A model generated the notes under the pieces. It worked only from the letters and a program-made list of their open reading frames with translations, was not told where the DNA came from and did not search any database. This document shows, one piece after another, positions 1-6,171 of a stretch of 19,346 bases of DNA; position 1 is the first letter of the stretch, and each line of letters opens with the position of its first letter. Both the position numbers and the translations under genes were made by a program. The stretch comes from Paenibacillaceae bacterium UBA6304. GTDB taxonomy: Bacteria > Bacillota > Bacilli > Paenibacillales > Paenibacillaceae. Location: positions 1 to 19,346 of the forward strand of contig DJTQ01000114.1 in assembly GCA_002439285.1 (NCBI GenBank). Reading direction: 5' to 3'.

Positions 1-336
1 AGCTTTTTGGCAGAAGAAAGACGCGAGCCGATGATACAGTTCGTCTCGTTTTGGTTAAGACTTTATAAAGGGCCTATCCCTAACTTGCTCTCTTTAGCGT
101 ACTGGATCGAACGATGCTCGAGGGAGTGGGTAACCGTATCCTCTTTGTATGACAGGATATCGTCCCTGATCAAGCCCTTCTTCTACGATTCGCCGGAATC
201 CATTTTCGAAGAACGCATTTTGAGAATGATGCTCCATTTGGGAATGATAAGGCTCGGAGAAGACGGTCAGGGGGTAAGGTACGTGCAGACGACTCCATTT
301 GGAAAGTCCGCAGTACATAAGCTGCTCAAGGGCTAA
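1..336 (+). CDS. C-terminal part of an unidentified protein (5' end outside window)
   Basis: The reading frame is open from the first base to the TAA at 334-336, so this is probably the last 111 codons of a longer gene. The TTG at position 7 has no ribosome binding site in view and should not be taken as the start. The visible part is soluble, mixed alpha/beta and basic. Its last 45 residues (helix FEERILRMMLHLGMI, a short hairpin, then TTPFGKSAVHKLL) look like a winged-helix wing followed by a C-terminal helix. That fold guess is an inference; I do not recognise the family. The gene ends about 20 bases before a new promoter at 356-384, so it is probably transcribed separately from the carbonic anhydrase gene. 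Confidence 0.55.
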   Translation, partial: SFLAEERREPMIQFVSFWLRLYKGPIPNLLSLAYWIERCSREWVTVSSLYDRISSLIKPFFYDSPESIFEERILRMMLHLGMIRLGEDGQGVRYVQTTPFGKSAVHKLLKG

Positions 337-352
337 AACGTTTACCGGTGAG

Positions 353-365
353 CCGTTGACAACGG
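353..365. repeat. Small inverted repeat over the -35 box of the carbonic anhydrase promoter
   Basis: CCGTT-GAC-AACGG is a perfect 5-bp-arm palindrome that contains the TTGACA -35 hexamer. It could be a repressor site or chance. No T-run follows, so it is not a good terminator for the upstream gene. Confidence 0.3.
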
Positions 366-384
366 TCATGAGTATTGTTAAAAT
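356..384 (+). promoter_or_regulatory. Sigma-A promoter for the carbonic anhydrase gene
   Basis: A consensus TTGACA (356-361), a 17-bp spacer and TAAAAT (379-384), with TG at 376-377 giving an extended -10. Transcription should start near 391. That excludes the upstream in-frame TTG at 375 as the translation start and supports the GTG at 432. Confidence 0.75.
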
Positions 385-431
385 CACTCCCAATTAAGGT
401 TGCAGTTTATGATCAAGGGAGAGTGGTTGTC

Positions 432-938
432 GTGTTGCTGGGATATCAAGGAAAGATGCCTTTGCTCGATAATTCGGTATTTGTTGCGGATGGAGCCAAG
501 TTGATTGGCGACGTCAAAGTCGGAGCGGATTCTACAATCTGGTATAATGCCGTACTTCGCGGCGACTTGGCCGGGATTACAATCGGAAAGCGCAGCAACA
601 TTCAAGACGGGGCGATCGGGCATGTAAATACCGGTCAGCCGCTAATCGTAATGGACGATGTCTCAGTTGGGCACGGCGCAATCATTCATGGCTGCACGAT
701 AGGCCAAGGCACATTAATCGGCATGGGGGCTATCGTCTTAAACGGCGCCGAGATCGGTGAATATGCTTTAGTAGGAGCAGGTTCTCTAGTTACGGAAAAC
801 AAGAAAATTCCACCCTATACTCTTTCCTTGGGTTCACCGGCCAGAGTTGTTCGCGAGCTGACCGAGGAGGATCTTCAGCGAATGAAATTGACGGCGGAGA
901 GCTATGTGGTGAAAGGAAAAGAATATAGGATCTCTTAA
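432..938 (+). CDS. Gamma-class carbonic anhydrase family protein (left-handed beta helix)
   Basis: Probably hydrates CO2 to bicarbonate in the cytoplasm as a trimer; some family members have no shown activity. Counting from the GTG at 432 (168 aa), the three expected zinc ligands are present as His64, His81 and His86. The LRGD motif carrying the conserved Arg is at 42-45, and NIQD is at 56-59. Hexapeptide repeats run from about residue 20 to 140, followed by the usual C-terminal helix (VVRELTEEDLQRM). Length and sequence resemble B. subtilis YtoA as I recall it, including alignment of the first eight residues. The GTG is preceded by AGGGAG (416-421) at 10 bases; a TTG at 435 is the alternative. 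An in-frame TTG at 375 lies upstream of the predicted transcript start and is rejected. It sits 22 bases before the IDEAL-domain gene and is likely cotranscribed with it. Confidence 0.88.
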   Translation: MLLGYQGKMPLLDNSVFVADGAKLIGDVKVGADSTIWYNAVLRGDLAGITIGKRSNIQDGAIGHVNTGQPLIVMDDVSVGHGAIIHGCTIGQGTLIGMGAIVLNGAEIGEYALVGAGSLVTENKKIPPYTLSLGSPARVVRELTEEDLQRMKLTAESYVVKGKEYRIS

Positions 939-960
939 CAATGGGTTGGAGGTGCATCCT

Positions 961-1143
961 ATGGATCAGATGAAGGTTACTTATGAAGCAATGCTCAGTT
1001 TGGCGGCGGAGATGGTATGGGACGAGGCGTTACGTAAACATCGGTCGGAGCAAATATACAGCGAGATCGACAACGCTCTGGCAAAAGGCGATGAGTCGGC
1101 CTTCCGGCTTCTTACGGATGAACTGAGAACATTGGAAAAATAA
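961..1143 (+). CDS. Short IDEAL-domain protein
   Basis: This 60-residue protein is almost entirely one IDEAL domain: a helix ending VWDEALRKHR, then YSEIDNALAKGDESAFRLLTDEL, which carries the I-D-x-A-L signature of the family. The domain is a small helical module found in Firmicutes, often as the tail of larger proteins; its biochemical role is not established. The ATG at 961 is chosen because GGAGGT (948-953) lies 7 bases upstream; an in-frame TTG at 946 overlaps that ribosome binding site and is rejected. In B. subtilis an IDEAL domain forms the C-terminal part of YpiB, encoded just upstream of ypiF. Here the domain stands alone and an oppositely oriented MFS gene separates it from ypiF. 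Terminated by the hairpin at 1175-1207. Confidence 0.85.
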   Translation: MDQMKVTYEAMLSLAAEMVWDEALRKHRSEQIYSEIDNALAKGDESAFRLLTDELRTLEK

Positions 1144-1172
1144 AAAAAGAAATGCCCTTGGGGGCATTTCTT
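1141..1172 (-). terminator. Intrinsic terminator for the MFS gene (minus strand)
   Basis: Perfect 11-bp stem (1147-1157 with 1162-1172, loop TTGG). Read on the minus strand it is followed by a run of seven T (complement of the A-run 1142-1148). It lies 44 bases past the MFS stop codon and overlaps the stop of the convergent IDEAL gene. Confidence 0.8.
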
Positions 1173-1174
1173 GG

Positions 1175-1207
1175 GCTGCCGGGAAATTCTCGGCAGCTAT
1201 TTTTAAT
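1175..1207 (+). terminator. Intrinsic terminator for the carbonic anhydrase / IDEAL operon (plus strand)
   Basis: Stem GCTGCCGGGA / TCTCGGCAGC (1175-1184 with 1188-1197, one G-T pair, loop AAT), followed by TATTTTT. The two terminators cross: each convergent transcript passes through the other's hairpin before reaching its own. Confidence 0.75.
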
Positions 1208-1215
1208 AAGGGATT

Positions 1216-2487
1216 TTAATCGAATTTGCGAATGGAAGGCAGCAGTAGGACAAACAGAACTGTCAGTATGCCCATGCCGGAGAAAAGAGCAATAGTCTCC
1301 GTGCCACCGATCACATCGGCCAGCCATCCTATAATGATGTAGCCTACTGGAAGCAGGGCGAACGATCCGAGTAAGTCAAGGCTGGCCACGCGGCCGAACA
1401 TTTCTTGCGGCACCAGTTCTTGAAGACTGGTTTCCCAGATCAGCCCGAAAATCATCATGCCGAAACCTTCCATGGCAAAAAGAGCGCAGAGGCCTACCGC
1501 AGAAGAAGTAAAAGCCATCAGAAATAGCGCCAAACCGCTTAAAAAAGCTCCGCCATAAGCCAAAAGACCGCGCCGGTGCCAACGGCTCCTCGTACCGAAC
1601 AGCAGCCCGGCAAGGATCGAGCCTATGCCTGAACAAGTGACGGCCACACCATATATGTAAGGGGTTAGCTCCAAGTGGACTTTAAACAGCCAGGGGATGA
1701 GGACGATCACAAGTCCTCCGTAGCAAATATTAACGAAGGCAAACGTTAGAATCGATACCCAGAGCCATGGATTGCTTTTTAATACGTTCACGCCTTCCAT
1801 AAAGTCCCCTTTGATATTTGAGTCCTGCTTTACTTCTTTTTTGTGGAACGGAATCAGCTTGCGCAGAAAAATAAGGCAGCCGAAAGAAGCTGCATATGTC
1901 AATGCGTCGAGTCCGATTCCCCAACCTGCGGATAGAAAGGTGACCAGCAGACCGCCCAAAGAGGGGCCGATTAAACGTACGGCTTGATTGCTGATCTGGG
2001 TTAGGGCATTGGCCGAATTACGGATTTCCGGAGTGAACACGCTGGCCCTTACAGCGGAATAGGCCGGCTGGAATAGCCCATCCATCATGCCGTAAACGGC
2101 AACAAGCACAAACAGGATAGTTATGGACAAGCTGTCGGTAAACAAAAGGATCGCGATCGTCATCATCAATATAAAGCGAGCTGCATCTGTAAACAGCATG
2201 ATGCTGGTCCGGTTATAACGGTCTACGATCCAGCCGGACACGGGAAGCATCAAAATGTTGGGTAACATGTATGTAGCCATAATAAAGCCCATAATGGTAG
2301 TTGATCCGGTCAGCGTATACACGACTACCGGAAGAATAATCATTGTAACGGAGCTTCCCAGGAATGAGATCAGTTGGCCGAGCCATAGGAAGGGAAAAGG
2401 GCGGGATTGTCGGAACGGCGCGGCAAATTGGTCAATAAATTTGATCCTTCCGGACGCCTGAGCCGGGGTTGGTGTTTCGATTTCCAT
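1216..2487 (-). CDS. MFS transporter, drug/metabolite exporter type
   Basis: Twelve-helix major facilitator of 423 aa, predicted in the cytoplasmic membrane as a proton-driven exporter; the substrate cannot be read from sequence. After a roughly 30-residue polar N-terminus, helices run from about residue 33 to the end. MFS motif A is seen at 85-93 (GWIVDRYNR), and a motif-A-like stretch GTRSRWHRRG follows helix 8. The long hydrophilic loop between helices 6 and 7 (around LRKLIPFHKKEVKQDSN) is where expected. It resembles the enterobactin-exporter/MFS_3 group. The ATG at 2487 has GGAGGA 9-10 bases upstream. It is the only minus-strand gene between 1 and 7700 and splits an otherwise conserved block, so it may be a local insertion. 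A TATAAT-like -10 occurs at 2523-2528 (minus) but I see no matching -35. Confidence 0.85.
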   Translation of the reverse strand: MEIETPTPAQASGRIKFIDQFAAPFRQSRPFPFLWLGQLISFLGSSVTMIILPVVVYTLTGSTTIMGFIMATYMLPNILMLPVSGWIVDRYNRTSIMLFTDAARFILMMTIAILLFTDSLSITILFVLVAVYGMMDGLFQPAYSAVRASVFTPEIRNSANALTQISNQAVRLIGPSLGGLLVTFLSAGWGIGLDALTYAASFGCLIFLRKLIPFHKKEVKQDSNIKGDFMEGVNVLKSNPWLWVSILTFAFVNICYGGLVIVLIPWLFKVHLELTPYIYGVAVTCSGIGSILAGLLFGTRSRWHRRGLLAYGGAFLSGLALFLMAFTSSAVGLCALFAMEGFGMMIFGLIWETSLQELVPQEMFGRVASLDLLGSFALLPVGYIIIGWLADVIGGTETIALFSGMGILTVLFVLLLPSIRKFD

Positions 2488-2559
2488 AAAAGGGACTCCT
2501 CCAAAAGCACATTTTTCTATATATTATAAAGGTAATGAGGATTAGAGGGGGAAATTTTT

Positions 2560-2991
2560 ATGAAATTCAGCGAAGTAGAGCCGGAAGCATGGGATGAACT
2601 GCGACCCTACCTGGATACTTGCCTGATTCCGATCACAGGACTTACCGGAAAAGAACAGCCGTATGAAGTAACCGGAGCTTTGGAAAGGCTAAGGGATATC
2701 ATGGATTGGGTGGAGATACCTTTCCAGGGGAGAGTGGTCACATATCCTTCTTTTCAATATGGGGGAGTAGAAAATGCGTTACATATTAATGAAATTTGTC
2801 ATAATGTCAAGCGTTCTGGATTTATGTTCGCCATCGTAATATCAGAGTGTGTGGAGCTCCGTGCGGAGCAAGTGCCTGAAGCTGATTTAATCGTTACTCC
2901 GGGCCGATTCCCGGGTGATGATAACCAGGCGGCGAATCTGGCGGTCAGAGACGAAATCCAGCGCATGTGGCAAAATGGCCGCAAGAGATGA
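2560..2991 (+). CDS. ypiF: DUF2487 (YpiF family) protein
   Basis: Uncharacterised soluble protein of 143 aa, the usual size for the DUF2487/YpiF family. The recognisable pattern is an N-terminal helix with YLDTCLIPITGL, a central helix ALERLRDIMDWVE, then a strand-rich part beginning FQGRVVTYPSFQY. There is no signal peptide or membrane helix. Its position directly upstream of qcrA matches B. subtilis ypiF, and this synteny is the main ground for the symbol. No catalytic motif is visible. The ATG at 2560 follows GAGGGGG (2545-2551) by 8 bases. The qcr operon has its own promoter at 3059-3087, so ypiF and qcr may be transcribed together only in part. Confidence 0.75.
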   Translation: MKFSEVEPEAWDELRPYLDTCLIPITGLTGKEQPYEVTGALERLRDIMDWVEIPFQGRVVTYPSFQYGGVENALHINEICHNVKRSGFMFAIVISECVELRAEQVPEADLIVTPGRFPGDDNQAANLAVRDEIQRMWQNGRKR

Positions 2992-3058
2992 ATGTGACGA
3001 ATTATCGACATTTATAAAAGGGTAAGCTCCCGGATCGTGGAAAAGATGTGTCAAATTC

Positions 3059-3087
3059 TTGACGCTCTCAAAAGGCTAATATATTAT
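3059..3087 (+). promoter_or_regulatory. Sigma-A promoter of the qcrABC operon
   Basis: TTGACG (3059-3064), 17-bp spacer, TATTAT (3082-3087). The start is predicted near 3094, about 80 bases before qcrA. A 5-bp-arm inverted repeat GTCAA-ATTC-TTGAC (3050-3063) overlaps the -35 box and could be an operator. Confidence 0.65.
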
Positions 3088-3107
3088 TAATATGTCTTAC
3101 ACTTAAA

Positions 3108-3123
3108 TGTGATTAATGTCATT
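3108..3123. promoter_or_regulatory. Possible Fnr/CRP-type half-conserved site in the qcr leader
   Basis: TGTGA-N6-TCATT has a perfect left half and exact spacing for an Fnr box (TGTGA-N6-TCACA), but only three of five bases in the right half. It lies just downstream of the predicted transcription start, where binding would repress. Weak evidence. Confidence 0.2.
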
Positions 3124-3173
3124 GAAACGGAGAAAGTTAAAAGAATTGGCAGGCAAAGGGGGTTGAAGACAGT

Positions 3174-3716
3174 ATGAGCAATCAGCACGAAGAGCATGAA
3201 TCATCGCATAAACCGCCCGTACGTAAGGAAATGTCCCGTCGGCAGTTTCTTACATATACTCTGGGAGGCGCTACCGCTTTTATGGCAGCCGGTGTGGCGC
3301 TTCCAATGGTTCGTTTTGCCGTGGACCCGATTCTGCAGAAGAAAGGCGAAGGCGCTTTTGTAAAAGTGGTCGAAATCAGCAAAATCACTAGCGAACCGCA
3401 GGAATTTTCATTCGAACTGAAACAGCAGGACGGATGGTACTTAAGTACGGCGAATCTCACGGCCTGGATCCGGAAAGACGAGAGCGGGAAAATTTATGCG
3501 CTTTCACCAATCTGTAAACATTTGGGCTGCACGATAGGTTGGAACAATGACAAGAACTTCCCGGACGAATATCACTGTCCTTGTCATGGAGCACATTATA
3601 CGAAGCAAGGCAAGCAACTGGCCGTTGCGTCGAAGCCGCTCGACGAATACAAGGTGATGCTGAAGGACGATTGGGTCTATTTGGGCGAGATTATCCCGAA
3701 TACCATTGTGAAATAA
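3174..3716 (+). CDS. qcrA: Menaquinol:cytochrome c reductase Rieske iron-sulfur subunit
   Basis: Carries the 2Fe-2S cluster that takes the first electron from menaquinol in the bc complex. The 180-aa protein has a polar, His/Glu-rich N-tail, a twin-arginine motif SRRQFL at 21-26, one membrane helix at about 27-48, and an extracellular Rieske domain. Cluster ligands are Cys114 and His116 in the first box (CKHLGC) and Cys135 and His138 in the second (CPCHGAHY); Cys119 and Cys137 form the usual disulfide. The position that is Ser in high-potential Rieske proteins (CPCHGS) is Ala140, while the conserved Tyr142 is kept. That fits a low-potential, menaquinol-oxidising enzyme. The ATG at 3174 follows AAAGGGGG by 11 bases. 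First gene of qcrABC, 16 bases before qcrB. Confidence 0.95.
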   Translation: MSNQHEEHESSHKPPVRKEMSRRQFLTYTLGGATAFMAAGVALPMVRFAVDPILQKKGEGAFVKVVEISKITSEPQEFSFELKQQDGWYLSTANLTAWIRKDESGKIYALSPICKHLGCTIGWNNDKNFPDEYHCPCHGAHYTKQGKQLAVASKPLDEYKVMLKDDWVYLGEIIPNTIVK

Positions 3717-3732
3717 GGAGGCGTAGATTCAG

Positions 3733-4404
3733 ATGTTTAAAAATGTGTACAACTGGATTGACGAACGTCTTGATATCACGCCGATTTGGAGAGATGTGGC
3801 CGATCATGAAGTACCGGAGCACGTCAATCCGGCACACCATTTCTCGGCGTTCGTATACTGCTTCGGCGGTTTGACGTTTTTCATTACAGTAATCCAGATC
3901 CTGTCGGGAATGTTTCTGACGATGTACTATGTTCCCGATATTATCAATGCTTACAACAGTGTCGAGTATTTGCAGACCCAGGTTGCGTTCGGACAAATCG
4001 TGCGCGGGATGCACCACTGGGGAGCGAGTTTGGTCATTGTAATGATGTTCCTGCATACACTGCGCGTGTTCTTCACCGGCTCTTACAAAGCGCCGCGCGA
4101 AATGAACTGGGTCGTGGGCATGCTCATCTTCTTCGTTATGATCGGACTCGGTTTGACGGGTTATCTGCTTCCTTGGGACAATAAAGCTTACTTTGCAACC
4201 AAGGTTACACTTGAAATTGCCAACTCGATTCCCGTTTTGGGACCGGTGCTCAAGGAGCTGCTGCAGGGTGGTACGATTGTCGGCGCCGAAACGCTTACCC
4301 GTTTCTTCGCCATTCATGTATTCTTCCTTCCTGCCGTCCTGTTGATCCTTCTGGTAGGACACTTTATTATGATCCGCAGACAAGGCATTTCAGGCCCGCT
4401 CTAA
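3733..4404 (+). CDS. qcrB: Menaquinol:cytochrome c reductase cytochrome b subunit (b6 type)
   Basis: Membrane core of the bc complex, binding two b hemes and both quinone sites. At 223 aa it is the short, four-helix b6-type protein, with the subunit IV part in QcrC. Heme ligands are two His pairs, His94/His108 and His195/His210; the spacings of 14 and 15 are those of cytochrome b6 rather than mitochondrial cytochrome b. Cys43 matches the cysteine reported to hold a covalently bound extra heme in B. subtilis QcrB and cytochrome b6. The GYLLPWD motif (143-149) follows helix C. The ATG at 3733 has GGAGG 11 bases upstream. Long antisense frames here are shadows. qcrC follows after 66 bases. Confidence 0.95.
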   Translation: MFKNVYNWIDERLDITPIWRDVADHEVPEHVNPAHHFSAFVYCFGGLTFFITVIQILSGMFLTMYYVPDIINAYNSVEYLQTQVAFGQIVRGMHHWGASLVIVMMFLHTLRVFFTGSYKAPREMNWVVGMLIFFVMIGLGLTGYLLPWDNKAYFATKVTLEIANSIPVLGPVLKELLQGGTIVGAETLTRFFAIHVFFLPAVLLILLVGHFIMIRRQGISGPL

Positions 4405-4415
4405 GAAATATAGAG

Positions 4416-4440
4416 CAGCTCAGAAAGCTGATCGTGATCA
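4416..4440. repeat. Overlapping small palindromes in the qcrB-qcrC gap
   Basis: CAGCT-N5-AGCTG (4416-4430) overlaps TGATC-GT-GATCA (4429-4440), so two alternative short hairpins can form in the mRNA between qcrB and qcrC. They could affect processing or spacing; no T-run follows, so termination is unlikely. Confidence 0.3.
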
Positions 4441-4470
4441 TTTCAACAAATTGAGAAGGGAGGCATTTAC

Positions 4471-5349
4471 ATGGCTCATGGAGACAAATCGAAACAGGAA
4501 AAAGTCGTGTTTGTCGGCGATTCACGGGTCCGCAGAGGAAACGGGTTCATTACTCCTCCCGACTACACGGCTTATCCGGGCAAATCGGAAGCCTTTATCC
4601 CAAACTTCCTGCTCAAGGAATGGATGGTTGGAGTCGTCGTTCTTGTCGGATTTCTCGTGCTGACGATCTCGGAACCGGCACCGCTGGGCTTTCCGGCCAA
4701 TCCGAGCGCTTCGGTCATTCCGATGCCGGACTGGTACTTCCTGTTCCTGTATCAATATCTGAAATACCCTTATGCTTCCGGTGATTTTGTCGTCTTGGGT
4801 ACACTCGGTATTCCGACGGTTTCATTCGGGGGGTTGCTGCTGGCTCCGTTTCTGGATCGTGGCAAAGAACGGCGGTTCTATAAACGTCCGATTGCATCGG
4901 CGCTGATGTTTCTGTCGTTGATTTCCCTGGTCTATCTGACGAACTTTGCTTGGACGCACTACAAGCATGAGCTTGAAGCTTCCGGAGTAGAGCCGGAACA
5001 TATCCAACGCGAAGAAAAAGCGCGGGAGAACCGGGAACTAGGACTTCCAACCTCGAACGGAACGAAACAGGAAGAAGTCGCTATCGTGGATAAAGACGAT
5101 CCGGCCATGGAGACCTATAAGACGGCGACTTGTATTTCTTGTCATGCTGCCGACTTAAAAGGCGCAGGCGGTCCTTCGCTCCGCGGGGTTGGCGATAAGC
5201 ATGATAAGGACGCTATCCTCGCTATTATTAAGGAAGGTTACAACGGCAAGATGCCTCCGATGTACGACACGGCTATCAGTGCCGGTCTGACCGATCAGGA
5301 CATCGACCATTTGGCCGAGTGGCTTGCGAAACAAAAAACGGAACAGTAA
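4471..5349 (+). CDS. qcrC: Menaquinol:cytochrome c reductase subunit IV-cytochrome c fusion
   Basis: Combines the subunit IV half of cytochrome b with a fused cytochrome c, as in other Bacillales. In this 292-aa protein a polar N-terminus is followed by three membrane helices (about 52-68, 105-125, 142-162). The quinol-oxidation site motif is PDWY at 86-89, the menaquinone-type variant of PEWY. A charged linker (about 165-215) leads to a class I cytochrome c with CISCH at 221-225 (Cys221, Cys224, His225) and the axial Met in GKMPPM, most likely Met261. The c domain should face outside and pass electrons to a cytochrome c oxidase. The ATG at 4471 follows GGGAGG by about 8 bases. A hairpin with a T-run at 5364-5395 ends the qcr transcript, at least partly. 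Confidence 0.95.
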   Translation: MAHGDKSKQEKVVFVGDSRVRRGNGFITPPDYTAYPGKSEAFIPNFLLKEWMVGVVVLVGFLVLTISEPAPLGFPANPSASVIPMPDWYFLFLYQYLKYPYASGDFVVLGTLGIPTVSFGGLLLAPFLDRGKERRFYKRPIASALMFLSLISLVYLTNFAWTHYKHELEASGVEPEHIQREEKARENRELGLPTSNGTKQEEVAIVDKDDPAMETYKTATCISCHAADLKGAGGPSLRGVGDKHDKDAILAIIKEGYNGKMPPMYDTAISAGLTDQDIDHLAEWLAKQKTEQ

Positions 5350-5363
5350 AATAGAGGTACACG

Positions 5364-5395
5364 AAAACCTGATCGTTACGGCGGTCAGGTTTTTT
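5364..5395 (+). terminator. Terminator or attenuator between qcrC and ypjA
   Basis: AAAACCTGA (5364-5372) pairs with TCAGGTTTT (5385-5393) and the stem continues inward through G-T and C-G pairs. A T-run 5390-5395 completes an intrinsic terminator. The ypjA start lies only 36 bases on and no promoter is visible in between, so it probably acts as a partial terminator that lowers ypjAB expression relative to qcrABC. Confidence 0.7.
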
Positions 5396-5431
5396 GAATG
5401 TTACATACACATACGGGAAAGGGGTAGCAGT

Positions 5432-6061
5432 TTGAAATTATCATTCTTCTGGAGTCGTTCGTTCTTATCCTCCCGGTTATTTCTTTGGCCTCTCTTTATT
5501 TGTAATCTGCTCGGGACAATCTATGGATACATATGGTATGAAGGCCAATTGCGCGATACATGGGTAAATCATCCGAAATGGCAGATTATATTCGTTCCGG
5601 ACAGTCCGACGGCGAGTCTCTTTTTTACTTTGGCTCTATTGTTTCTTCTGTTTCCCGCGCGACTAGGAAAATATCATTTCCTTCGCACCCTCATTGAAGG
5701 GCTGGCGGTGGTGACGAGCGTGAAATACGGAATCTGGGCCGTCAGCATGATCTTTGGCGGATATGCTCAAGGCGGGGGATTGGTCTGGCAGGACTGGATG
5801 CTGGTGACATCCCATTTGGCAATGGCAGTGGAAGCTCTCCTGTACGTCAGGCTGTTCAAATTCGGGACAGGCATGCTGCTCTGTGCCGGAATTTGGACCC
5901 TACTTAACGATGCGGTGGACTATCTCTATGAAGTATATCCCTGGTTGCCGCAAACGTTGTGGGACGACGTTCCGGCCGTGATGGTCTTCACAATCTGCCT
6001 GACCCTGGCCAGCATACTGGCCGGCTGGCTGGCGCTCAAAGGTGCAAAACGAATGATTTGA
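5432..6061 (+). CDS. ypjA: DUF1405 membrane protein (YpjA family)
   Basis: Integral membrane protein of unknown function, 209 aa from the TTG at 5432. About six hydrophobic segments are visible (near residues 16-36, 62-76, 85-110, 123-140, 146-164, 175-198). Conserved-looking features include GTIYGYIWY after the first helix, FVPDSP before the second, and NDAVDYLY before the last. The family (DUF1405) is typical of sporulating Firmicutes, and its place after qcrC matches B. subtilis ypjA. The TTG start is chosen because AAAGGGG (5418-5424) lies 7 bases upstream and the hydrophobic core begins soon after. The frame stays open upstream to 5324, but that stretch overlaps qcrC and the terminator hairpin. 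Confidence 0.85.
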   Translation: MKLSFFWSRSFLSSRLFLWPLFICNLLGTIYGYIWYEGQLRDTWVNHPKWQIIFVPDSPTASLFFTLALLFLLFPARLGKYHFLRTLIEGLAVVTSVKYGIWAVSMIFGGYAQGGGLVWQDWMLVTSHLAMAVEALLYVRLFKFGTGMLLCAGIWTLLNDAVDYLYEVYPWLPQTLWDDVPAVMVFTICLTLASILAGWLALKGAKRMI

Positions 6062-6063
6062 GC

Positions 6064-6094
6064 TTAATTAGGATGGATGTAAATATCCTATTAA
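6064..6094. repeat. Inverted repeat between ypjA and ypjB
   Basis: TTAATTAGGAT (6064-6074) and ATCCTATTAA (6085-6094) are complementary except for one bulged base, with a 10-base loop. No T-run follows, so it is more likely an operator or mRNA hairpin than a terminator. The rest of the 110-base gap holds a weak TATATA but no convincing -35. Confidence 0.35.
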
Positions 6095-6171
6095 TCGTAG
6101 CTCATCTTATATAGATCCGAGTTCTAAGCTGGGACAGCCTGCCATACCATGGTGGTAGGGAGGGGATGTCC

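Noticed and set aside
375..431. 19-codon N-terminal extension of the carbonic anhydrase from the TTG at 375
   Set aside because: The codons overlap the -10 element and lie upstream of the predicted transcription start; the family N-terminus aligns from the GTG at 432.
3691..4383. 230-codon minus-strand frame
   Set aside because: Antisense shadow of qcrB; its high His/Gln/Arg content mirrors the codons of a membrane protein.
5324..5431. 36-codon upstream extension of ypjA
   Set aside because: It overlaps the end of qcrC and the terminator hairpin; the TTG at 5432 has the only suitable ribosome binding site.
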